From: an uncultured Clostridia bacterium
Lineage (GTDB): Bacteria; Bacillota; Clostridia; Christensenellales; Borkfalkiaceae
NCBI GenBank assembly: GCA_945638575.1
Contig: CALZDP010000001.1
Span: forward strand, 62,001-126,000
Direction: 5' to 3'
DNA length: 64,000 nucleotides
The notes beneath the pieces are model-generated. The model had not been told where the DNA came from. It ran no database searches and worked only from the letters and a program-made list of their open reading frames with translations. The position numbers were made by a program, and so were the translations under genes. Positions 36,401-43,586 of this stretch are shown here, in pieces; within the stretch, counting starts at the first letter, position 1; every line of letters starts with the position of its first letter.

Positions 36401-37846
36401 TTTACCGATGCCCGGAATGGTTACGTACGGGAAGTCATAACTTTCGACGTCGCCTACTTCTTTTAAGATGTCGTTAACGAAACTCTTTTTCTGTTCGGCG
36501 TCGCTGGTGGAGGCTTCGGTGAAGTAAATTATGTCGCCGTCGTGAAGCAAATACGGGGTTTCCACACCGTCGACGGAAGCGACGGATAAAGGACCTACGT
36601 ACGTGGACGGAGAACCTACCGTACCGGAATCCGGATTGGAAGTAAGCGGATTGCTACCGTTTTTATCCGAACCGAAGGTTGCGTTGTAGTCGTTGGAAGC
36701 GGCTGCGATAAGGGTTATGCCTTGTTCGTAAATCTTGTCGTAAATGTTGTTTACGTTTTCTTTATCCACTTCCCTCGTGAAACCGCAACTGGTACCTAAG
36801 GACATGTTGATTACGTCGACTTCTAATTTAACGCAGTCTTCTAACGCCGCTAAAATCCAACTTGTTTTTGCGCCCGTTTGGGTGTCGGAGAAAACCTTCA
36901 TTATAGCAAGTTGAGCATTTGGCGCAACGCCTGTAATCGTATCGTCCTTGCCGGCGATGATGCCTGCAACGTGGGTGCCGTGTTCGGAGTTTATGGGAAG
37001 TACGTCAGGGTCCTTATCGCCGTAGTCATAGGCAAAAGGTACTTTTCTGTTTAAATAAACGTCTTCCGCAACAAGACCGCGAGTGGTTTCGGACGCCCTT
37101 GTACCGTCGATTTTTTCGGCAACGTAATTTATATCGAATCTTTCGTTGGTGGTCGTAAAGTTTTCTTCAGAAGAATCGAAAGCGGTATGAGTGTAGTCAA
37201 GACCGGTATCGAGCACCGCAACGACTACGCCGTCGCCTTGGTAATCGCAAGAAGAACTGTCGAAAATACCCGTTTCATATACGTCAACTATGTTTTTGAC
37301 GATGACAGATTCTGCAGGGTTATAAACTTCGCCGACCATTAAAGTGGCGTAAGAACCCAAAAGATTGTTCAATCTTTCAAAATCCTTGGCTTTAATGGTT
37401 ACTTCGAATCCGCCGAACAATGTGTCGTAGGTCAAGCCCATGGCATAGGAAATACCCGAACTTTTAATCATTCTTAAAAGTTTGCTTCTTTCTGCGTCGA
37501 TTGCGCGTGAAGCCTTTCTGCCTTCTTTTTGATTAAAATAGTCCGCTACACTGCCGCTGTTGGCGTTTTTATTGTAGGAATCAAGCATACCGTCAACGTC
37601 CATTTCGACGATAACGGAAATATCGTCGTTATCTTTAACGGCGGAAGGTAGTTTGGTAACTACGGAATTATCAAAATAATTCTCGATGCCGGTGTCAACT
37701 GGCACATCGAGTTTGGAAATTTCCTGCGTGGGAAGATATTCTGCTTTAACCTTCTTTTCGGGCACTTCGGTGAAAAAGGCAAACGCCATTACCAGTACCA
37801 ATGCAAAGGATAATATCTTCGGTAATAATCTTTTGGTCTTAAACAT
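30482..37846 (-). CDS. S8 (subtilisin-like) protease + PA domain + Big_2-like + BspA-type LRR_5 repeats + C-terminal TM
   Basis: Triad regions 'VVAVLDTGLDYTHTAF', 'EHGTHVAGIIAG', 'LSGTSMAAPNQAGAAAL'; PA-like 'GKIVLVKRGITTFEDKVRIALKEKGAAGIIIYN'; many LRR_5 units; C-terminal 'FVAIMTAAGVILGLGIAILVYVLWQKKSGKKSDKKADKKAE'. Confidence 0.93.
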   Translation of the reverse strand: MFKTKRLLPKILSFALVLVMAFAFFTEVPEKKVKAEYLPTQEISKLDVPVDTGIENYFDNSVVTKLPSAVKDNDDISVIVEMDVDGMLDSYNKNANSGSVADYFNQKEGRKASRAIDAERSKLLRMIKSSGISYAMGLTYDTLFGGFEVTIKAKDFERLNNLLGSYATLMVGEVYNPAESVIVKNIVDVYETGIFDSSSCDYQGDGVVVAVLDTGLDYTHTAFDSSEENFTTTNERFDINYVAEKIDGTRASETTRGLVAEDVYLNRKVPFAYDYGDKDPDVLPINSEHGTHVAGIIAGKDDTITGVAPNAQLAIMKVFSDTQTGAKTSWILAALEDCVKLEVDVINMSLGTSCGFTREVDKENVNNIYDKIYEQGITLIAAASNDYNATFGSDKNGSNPLTSNPDSGTVGSPSTYVGPLSVASVDGVETPYLLHDGDIIYFTEASTSDAEQKKSFVNDILKEVGDVESYDFPYVTIPGIGKSSDYSEDNYAGKIVLVKRGITTFEDKVRIALKEKGAAGIIIYNNVSGTISMSVGADIGAVCSISQDEGEKLAKASTGIITVSKKNTAGPFMSDFSSWGPTSDLKIKPEITSHGGEILSAVPGQDYERLSGTSMAAPNQAGAAALIRQYVIYSGTFGENLTGKTVNSLVNKLMMSTADIVMNKNGLPYAVRKQGAGLININNATNTASYVTTYDKEGDAMDKTKLELGDDKQKTGVYEMTFDITNISASSVTYALDAIMMTEGVSSTYTGHDETTVTQDGYLLNGTKFEVTSVNGGTKEGNNVSVSAGQTAKVTVKIVLSEDDKQYMLDSFAYGMYVEGFITMEAVSGTEVNMNVPMLAFFGDWTEAPIFDEEYYDTNKDELNEGLDDNDKMMPDAYATRVIGGLYSDYISTLGSYYFVQDPRAVKIAASKEHISLSNQTGDSNWTVNTIRSINAGLLRNAKQVDITITEDATGRVIFNRTEYNQMKSFSKGTTIYASSIDTEFSVLEHELKNNTKYTVTVQAYIDYGEKEDQKNVRNTFEFPLYIDFEAPVITDVNYRTEYDRSTKKTKLFADIYVYDNHYSMGMQIGQIIPSEDPKYLFSMNSFGKYVTPVYSSFNSTSLVTVELTDYVSRIKESIGARYLADGTLEVVENTNSYTVTCYDYAMNSATYELQLPDEVKAMYFAEDTLKLSPNETKELSSILNIYPSSSWIETLDFTASDDNVCDVVNQTIIAKSSGTAIVTAIGKDADGNTVSADVEVVVLAEGDEGYVGGYTVPSVNKFTLTGYKTNKAYYGLSSDEREIGLTGGEYSFGDSYTLSMYPSESVTLNYLLDSYFPDSTEVRFSVGNEKIATIDQDGTIVAQTKGNTNVMVNIYFDGKSTLFSQRVAITVKDPFIINAIYLNNYKGLGGEVVIPSDRGITTIYDYAFSNYEYVDKDPETDVIDEEDPYLIKQQFIGEDTITKVVIPEGVTDINSYAFANLTALEEVVLPSTLTRIGVGAFYNCTSLKKINLEKAKFINEKAFYNCPLEEINLASVVSIGNYTFENCTLNYVSLPQSSQSLGIGAFLNNDALVDVQFAAEKIKIGASAFANCDNLESININAAVVSSYAFADCTKLTDVTLGKDVAVIGEYAFAGTNVAKFNLSPLNQTLTLGNDGAIIYKVTGDSKELVLVAPKFGGSVIDGRANVIETDATSIAVGAFAGNQKVFKIIANNVQTIANYAFARCANLGEVALNSATAIGDYAFFGDQNLKVSPNLSSLKKVGKYAFYATYIKELTIPDNCFIDDYAFALMPDLRKVTIGNNVTIGEGAFFCPMNDNSYEGTGSLNQNYYTRYDYVVKDDEGNVLETYAYYRYNVEASSISKLETVEIGDNAIIGMAAFANNINLKNLTFGQDVEIGVRAFYNDTALTEVDFSTVKKIGDYAFSGNRMNDFWLSKSVWRNAYERQYVDGEVKITGYMYSSYAPRIKTLDLRNVEEIGVSAFAYNDALTEVIFNQNLTAISEAAFAYCTSLKQIDLPETVTELGDYAFVKASVTEMDLSNVTMIGAGAFARATLKTVTLPASLTTIGDFAFAYNYGLTAVENLDMVTAIGESAFAGTKLTSINLESIQSIGDFAFEDSALTEVTLGEALASLGENPFSGCQIKSYGKAVDIEFGGKVIGQEYQNDYDISETVFVRDGVLYQKLPNGSFELVSFPVASERGSYTVLEGTARITANAFAGSKLSSVVLPTTLKSIGHKAFYDMENLSVVTFLGLTAPILEEAYDESVLTYNNLPISGNLGNHEGIGITDYYMWNVTSRFNNFYFGANFADYVGHVTQNITMVAPSNGQYYDTFIFNKYFSNFSKGSPAKTEQTEQVIKLIDAIPESISLSSEEVIGTARTAYDAIASTEQKSLVTNYSKLTQAESVLNYLKGQQQEPVNPVDPTPQKKPFTETPYFVAIMTAAGVILGLGIAILVYVLWQKKSGKKSDKKADKKAE

Positions 37847-37993
37847 ATCGAGTTCCTTATATAAATGCTTAAAAAGTTTTACTAAATCGGTTTGACCGCA
37901 AACGTTTTTTAAGTTCGGTTATTTAAAAATCACCGCAGTCAATGAAACACGACAAAAGAGCATAGTACACCCTTAGCGATATCGTGCTTTATT

Positions 37994-38023
37994 ATTTTAC
38001 AACAAAAAAATAAAATTGTAAAA
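37994..38023 (-). promoter_or_regulatory. promoter of the subtilase embedded in an inverted repeat
   Basis: Minus strand TTTACA (38022-38017) - 17 - TAAAAT (37999-37994); TTTTACAA / TTGTAAAA arms (37995-38002, 38016-38023). Confidence 0.65.
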
Positions 38024-38160
38024 CAATTAAACTAAGTTTTTTACAACTATATTATAAGTATTATAATATATAATTATAATTCACTAAATTTTCACACTTT
38101 TTCGGGGTGATTTGTCACCCTTTTGGAAAAAACAGGAAGTTTGGTTTGATTACGGAAAAA

Positions 38161-38181
38161 CGCCGAGGCAAAGCCTCGGCG
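38161..38181 (-). terminator. terminator of the long MoxR-VWA-lipoprotein operon
   Basis: CGCCGAGGC-aaa-GCCTCGGCG; on the minus strand it is followed by TTTTTCCG. Confidence 0.8.
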
Positions 38182-38244
38182 TAAATCGTTGTTTCAGATT
38201 TTTTAAATCTATATGTTTTTGCTGTTAACGTGAAACCGAATAAA

Positions 38245-41200
38245 TTATTCTTGAACGACTTCGGTAATGGTTGCCTCGTTTTCGTTTACGGTAACGGTGT
38301 AAACCTTGTTATTGCCGACTGTTACGGTGTAACTGCCGTCGTCATTATTCGTACATTCCCTTGCGAACATATAGGAATAAGAATGTGTACCGGAACTTGA
38401 AGTAGTCTGTCTTACGATAGCCACAACTTTACCGTCGTACATTTCCACATAATTGGTCTTATCTGCGTTATAGTAAACGGTGTTTACTCTCTTTTCGACA
38501 GTAACCGATTCGTAAGGAAGAACGGTGGTTTTTTCATCGCCGACAACGGGCTTTTCGCTGAAAGTAATGTTGTAATGTGTTGAAGATGTAACGTTACCGT
38601 CTTCACCCGTTTCGTTTACGATGCAAATTATAGTACCGTTAACGATGTAACCGCCGCCGTACTCTATTTCGGTATCGTTTTGGTAAAGGTGGAATTCATA
38701 GAACACGCCTGCCTGATAACTATCGGAAGCGATAATGCGTCTTGCGAGCACTTTGTATTCGCCGAAGGTTAAAGTTTCATTTCTGATAAAGGCGATAGTT
38801 TGATAGCAACCGGCATTAAGGAAGGTACCTGCTTCCATAATGAGATCATAAGTATAACCGTCGGCCATTACGGTAGTAATCGTGTAAGTAGCCTTTGCGG
38901 AATCGTAAACGTAATCGGATTTTTCAATGGTTAAAAGGTTACCGAGAGAATCTACAAAGCCCGAACTTTGACCGAAAGTACCGTCTGCATAGTCGGCCGT
39001 AACATTGCCCTGTTCGTTGTATTCGGTAATGAATGAAATTTCGCCGTAATCGTTTTCAATGTATACGCCGCTGAAAATACCCATTACGAAGGAATACATA
39101 TAACGGTAGGACAGTAAGGAGGTTACACGGCTCATGCTGTTGATCGTGTAAGAGGAATTGGTGATTCCTTGATATTTTAAGGTGATATCAAATACGTAAT
39201 CCGCTATGCCGTCGGCAATGGTTAAGTGGAAACCTTCGGCGTCTTTGACGATAGTGCCGGTAACTTCCGTGCCGTCTATCATTACGGTTGCGGAAGTTCT
39301 GTAACTGTCGCCGCCGTTGGGGGCAAACTTTAAGGAAGTTATCGCCTTGCCGTCGATAGGATATTTTTCGGCATTGTCGGCAGGTCTTGCGAATTCCGCG
39401 CCGTAACCGCCGTCGGTATAGTAATATTTATTTTCAAAAACAATAGTGCTTTCGGATAAGTTGAAAGCGTTTTCTTTGATGACGAAGCCGTATCTGTTGG
39501 CATCGGGGTTGTCTTCATCATAACGATAAGTGGTCGCATAAGAACCGTTTGTCGTATAGTAGCAAATGTTAACGCCGTCTTTAATTACGAAGCCGTATTT
39601 TGTGAACAGCAAGGTATTCATCTTTTCGGAATAGAAGTTTCTGGGGTTTGCCTTGCTTAAAATCACGTTGCCGTTTACGGGGTCGAGTTTGTAAATACAA
39701 GCGTCTGAACTTTCGTCGTTTACATAGTAAATAAGTTCATCGGTGATACGTTTGTAAGTACCGGTTTCCTTTTCGCCTTGACCGCGGTATCTTACCGCTT
39801 TACCTACGTCGTCTAAGACAAGTACCGTCCAGTCGGAATCCTGTACGTAAACCATAACGATGGAATCGGTGGTTTCGCCTAAAAGTACGAAGGTGTTGTA
39901 ATATCTTCCGGAATATTCGAAGTAACTTATCTTGCCTATGTAAGAAGCGTCTGCGTCGCCGTCTTTGTAACTTACTGTGATAACTTGGTCGGTTACCGTG
40001 TAAGTAGCGTTTTCGTCAATGTATCTGACTTCTCGCGCTTCGGAACCTTCCGGTGTGTAATATTCAAAAATCTTAGCGTTGCCGTAACCGTCGAGGTGAA
40101 TGTATCTGCCGACGATTGACTGGTTGTCGAATATAATGTACGCGCCGTTTACGCTGCCGGGGAATTCCTCTCCCCTCTTGGTGAAGGAACCGTCTTCATC
40201 GTTAACGTCGAAGTAAAGATAACCGTACTGAGTGGTAAGTCTTACTAAGTTATCGCTTGCGGCATACCTGCCGTCGTAACTGTTACCTTCGGTATCGGTG
40301 TAGTTTGCGCCGTAACCGAAACCGTCAAGGGTAAGGTTACCGAATTTACCCGAATACATTTTACCTTCACATTCGAGGTCGTCGTATTCGTATACGGAGA
40401 ACAATACCTGTGAGGAAGTGGAAAGTTGAATAAATTTGAAGTTTATAGTGTCCGAATTAAACGCCATTACGGGCGAACCGTAGTTGGAAGTTAAACCGGT
40501 TGAGGAAATCGTACCGGCGGTTTCGGTCTTTGCGGTAGATTCTTCCTGCGTATCGGGATCGGTTGTAACGGTAACAACGGTGTAAACCGCGTTGCCCTTT
40601 CCGTCCAATACCATGTATACGTTGGTATCCGCCGCACCGCTGGAAAGATATTTTACGGTGGTGAAAGGTAAATGTTGAAGTCTTTCGAAAGTTAATTCTT
40701 CTTCGTTAATTTCAAAGTATAAAGTTCCGCCGCTCATTTGAACGGAAGCATAGGGACGTTCTGCGGTAGGCGCGGTGTATAAACCGATAAGTACCTGTCC
40801 GTTGGAAGGATCGGTGTAAACCGCCATGCCGTTTGCTACAACTAAAGTAGAACTTTCGGCTCCGTTGTACATCGTATTCATGGTCTGAACGTTACCGCTA
40901 TTATCGGTTACCTGATACCAATAGGAAATGCGCATGGTAAGGGTTGCGTCGTCAAGTACCAATAAAACAGACTGAATATCGTTAAAGTTATAGTCGCCTA
41001 CGTAAATGGATTGGTCTATAGTTTCAACCGATTCAACGGTCAAAGTATATGTTGCTACGCCGGAAGCGTCGCTTATAACTTCCACTTGTTCATAAGCGCA
41101 AGTTGCGACCTTAACAAAATTCCTTGCGGAGTCAACGCCGTAGATGTTTGCTTTGCCGACTTGTTCGTCGTCAAGTACGACTAACGGCGCGATATAAACG

Positions 41201-43221
41201 TTATCTGCGGTTTTATAGTAGAATTCTGCATAAGAAAGTAACTTTTCGGTAAATTCATATACCGTTTTGGTGTCTTTGGTTGCGTTGCCTTCTTCGTCTA
41301 AAACGGCTTCTTCATGACCTAAAACAAGGAACTTTTTGGCGTTGCCGTTTAAGTTGGTGGAAATTATATATCCGCCCCTGTAAGAAGATTGCGAAGTGTA
41401 AGCGCCTTTGTATTCGGTGGTGCCGTCAAAGTAGGTTAAGTTATACAAACCGTCGGTGGTCAACTTTGTTCCGTCTGCGTTTTCGATAGTGATATCGAGC
41501 GCTTGGTTGTAAATCATATAGCCGAGGCTTCCTTTATATTCAAATACCTTGGCAACTAATTGAGACTGTCCGTCGGATAAAGTTAAAATACCGTCGCTGT
41601 AAACGTAGGATAACGTTTGGGTTGCGGTAGGATCGGTTGCACTTGTATGCATGGTGGCGGTAAAGAAGCCGTCAAGTTCGATTTGCGCCGCAGTTGCTTC
41701 GCCGATTTGAGCGCCGCTTAAAATAAACCTCTTTAACGTGCCCATGGCGTATTGTTCTTGATTGCGTTCAAGGAATACCAAATTGCCGTTACCTGTCTTC
41801 GCTATAACGAATTCAAGGGTGGTACCCTGCTTGGGGCCTTCCATAAATTCAACATAATAAACGTTGCCTTCCGTGGTATATAAGCCGAGCGATTTTTCGC
41901 CGTTATCGTCGTATGTAATGCCGTTGCCTTTGTCGAATTCGATGGTAACTTCTTGCTTGACGCCTTCGCCCTGAACAAACTTGGTGTAGGAGCCGATTCT
42001 TCTGTCTTCGTCGTAATAGATAAAGGAACCGTTATTGTTTACCCTGCCGCGTAAGAAAATACGATCGTCGCGGTTAACTTCAAATTCAAAGTTGTGTTGG
42101 TTATACGAAGCCTTGGGTAAATAGGTGCCTTTAAAGTAGCAACTGCCGCGCTTTAAGTATGCAACACCGCGGTTGGAATTTTCTTCCGCTTCAACGAAAA
42201 TGGTATCGTTACCGCCGAGCATATCGTAATAACCTTTTTGCCATACGGCGTAAAGGGTAGTGGTTCTTAACGGGGTTACTTTGTCGTTTTCCAAAGTCTT
42301 GTCTCCGCCGTACACAGCACGATCGATAAAGTTAGACTTATAAACGATTTCACCCGTAGCCGAAGTCGCCCAACCGCTTAAATAGTAGCCGTCGAGTTCA
42401 AAATAACATTCGTCGGTAAGAGTGGTTTCGACGCCGTAGTAGGTGTTGATACGTACCGATTGAGAGGTACCGTTGGGATTATTTGAAGTAAAAGTTAAGT
42501 TTACCGCGTTTCTGTTGTAGTAACCCTTTAAAACGCTTCCTTCGCCTGCCGTTACGGACAAAACTTGGTCGGCATTATCCGCAAGGGAAAAACCTTCGTA
42601 CTTGTTATTTAAAGTCAAAGTTTCGCCGACGTAAGCGTATAAGGTTTCGCCGTCCTGCTTATCGTAGCCGTCTAAGGTATTGTTTTGAAGATAAACTTCT
42701 ACCTTGCAAGGCGCTTTGTATTTTGCCGTCAAGTTAAGCGCCGTTTCGGACATTCTTAAATTTTTGGCAAGTTCTTTGCTGCCGTTAAACCATGCGCCGA
42801 ATTCGTAACCGCTTTTAGTAGGCTTTAAATCTTTTAACGCATCGTATACGTTAGCACCCTTTTTAAGGTAAACTTTATCGGTGGAAAGGCTTCCGCCGTC
42901 TACGTTTAGGTTGACAGCGTAAAGTTGTTCCCACTTAGCGTAAACCACCGTGTCTTCGGTAAGGGTTACTTGGGTAACCGCACTGCCCGAAAAGTCGGCG
43001 TTTAAGTACCAACCTTCAAAACTGTACTCCGCCCCACGGGTAGGCGTGGGAAGGGTAAAAGACTCTTCTTTATTGATTGTTTCTTCGGCGATTGGCGTTC
43101 CGCCGTTTACTTCGAAGGAAAGTTTTGCCGTTTTACCGTTGCACGCAACCGCAAATATGGATAATGCGGTTACCGCTACGGAAAGCAATACCAAAATCAA
43201 ATTCTTTCTCAGATTCTTCAT
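38245..43221 (-). CDS. giant lipoprotein (1658 aa) with InlB/Flg_new repeats and a long beta-rich repetitive region
   Basis: Lipobox 'IFAVACNG'; 'LSFEVNGGTPIAEETINKEESFTLPTPTRGAEYSFEGWYLNADFSGSAVTQVTLTEDTVVYAKW'. Confidence 0.8.
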   Translation of the reverse strand: MKNLRKNLILVLLSVAVTALSIFAVACNGKTAKLSFEVNGGTPIAEETINKEESFTLPTPTRGAEYSFEGWYLNADFSGSAVTQVTLTEDTVVYAKWEQLYAVNLNVDGGSLSTDKVYLKKGANVYDALKDLKPTKSGYEFGAWFNGSKELAKNLRMSETALNLTAKYKAPCKVEVYLQNNTLDGYDKQDGETLYAYVGETLTLNNKYEGFSLADNADQVLSVTAGEGSVLKGYYNRNAVNLTFTSNNPNGTSQSVRINTYYGVETTLTDECYFELDGYYLSGWATSATGEIVYKSNFIDRAVYGGDKTLENDKVTPLRTTTLYAVWQKGYYDMLGGNDTIFVEAEENSNRGVAYLKRGSCYFKGTYLPKASYNQHNFEFEVNRDDRIFLRGRVNNNGSFIYYDEDRRIGSYTKFVQGEGVKQEVTIEFDKGNGITYDDNGEKSLGLYTTEGNVYYVEFMEGPKQGTTLEFVIAKTGNGNLVFLERNQEQYAMGTLKRFILSGAQIGEATAAQIELDGFFTATMHTSATDPTATQTLSYVYSDGILTLSDGQSQLVAKVFEYKGSLGYMIYNQALDITIENADGTKLTTDGLYNLTYFDGTTEYKGAYTSQSSYRGGYIISTNLNGNAKKFLVLGHEEAVLDEEGNATKDTKTVYEFTEKLLSYAEFYYKTADNVYIAPLVVLDDEQVGKANIYGVDSARNFVKVATCAYEQVEVISDASGVATYTLTVESVETIDQSIYVGDYNFNDIQSVLLVLDDATLTMRISYWYQVTDNSGNVQTMNTMYNGAESSTLVVANGMAVYTDPSNGQVLIGLYTAPTAERPYASVQMSGGTLYFEINEEELTFERLQHLPFTTVKYLSSGAADTNVYMVLDGKGNAVYTVVTVTTDPDTQEESTAKTETAGTISSTGLTSNYGSPVMAFNSDTINFKFIQLSTSSQVLFSVYEYDDLECEGKMYSGKFGNLTLDGFGYGANYTDTEGNSYDGRYAASDNLVRLTTQYGYLYFDVNDEDGSFTKRGEEFPGSVNGAYIIFDNQSIVGRYIHLDGYGNAKIFEYYTPEGSEAREVRYIDENATYTVTDQVITVSYKDGDADASYIGKISYFEYSGRYYNTFVLLGETTDSIVMVYVQDSDWTVLVLDDVGKAVRYRGQGEKETGTYKRITDELIYYVNDESSDACIYKLDPVNGNVILSKANPRNFYSEKMNTLLFTKYGFVIKDGVNICYYTTNGSYATTYRYDEDNPDANRYGFVIKENAFNLSESTIVFENKYYYTDGGYGAEFARPADNAEKYPIDGKAITSLKFAPNGGDSYRTSATVMIDGTEVTGTIVKDAEGFHLTIADGIADYVFDITLKYQGITNSSYTINSMSRVTSLLSYRYMYSFVMGIFSGVYIENDYGEISFITEYNEQGNVTADYADGTFGQSSGFVDSLGNLLTIEKSDYVYDSAKATYTITTVMADGYTYDLIMEAGTFLNAGCYQTIAFIRNETLTFGEYKVLARRIIASDSYQAGVFYEFHLYQNDTEIEYGGGYIVNGTIICIVNETGEDGNVTSSTHYNITFSEKPVVGDEKTTVLPYESVTVEKRVNTVYYNADKTNYVEMYDGKVVAIVRQTTSSSGTHSYSYMFARECTNNDDGSYTVTVGNNKVYTVTVNENEATITEVVQE

Positions 43222-43391
43222 TTTAAATCTCCTGTAGCAATAAAACTGGTATTTTGTCGATTAAATAAGTTATATTGGAATGTTAGTATATATAAATATA
43301 CCACCTTTCTACGCCCGTTGTCAAACATAAATAGGCTTAGAAAAGTGGTAATTTTTAATCTTTGCTATTTTTATTTCTTCTGTAATTTAAG

Positions 43392-43580
43392 TTTTGAGTT
43401 GTACGCCGTAAAAAAGCGATTATTTGCCGTCTGTGGTCATTTATACGCCGATTGCAAGCGTTTATACGCCACAGACAGACAATTTTTTGCCCTAAAAAGT
43501 CATTTATACGCTGACGGCGTACAGACTTTGCGTCGAATAAAGGCATTTATGCGCACACCGCAAACACTTTTTTACAAAAA
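43392..43580. repeat. degenerate 21-nt tandem repeat array (about 9 units)
   Basis: In-register 21-mers, e.g. TGGTCATTTATACGCCGATTG / CAAGCGTTTATACGCCACAGA / AAGTCATTTATACGCTGACGG / AAAGGCATTTATGCGCACACC. Confidence 0.75.
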
Positions 43581-43586
43581 TCCACC

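Noticed and set aside
43392-43580. CRISPR array
   Set aside because: Repeats are contiguous 21-mers without spacers and strongly degenerate; no cas genes in the window
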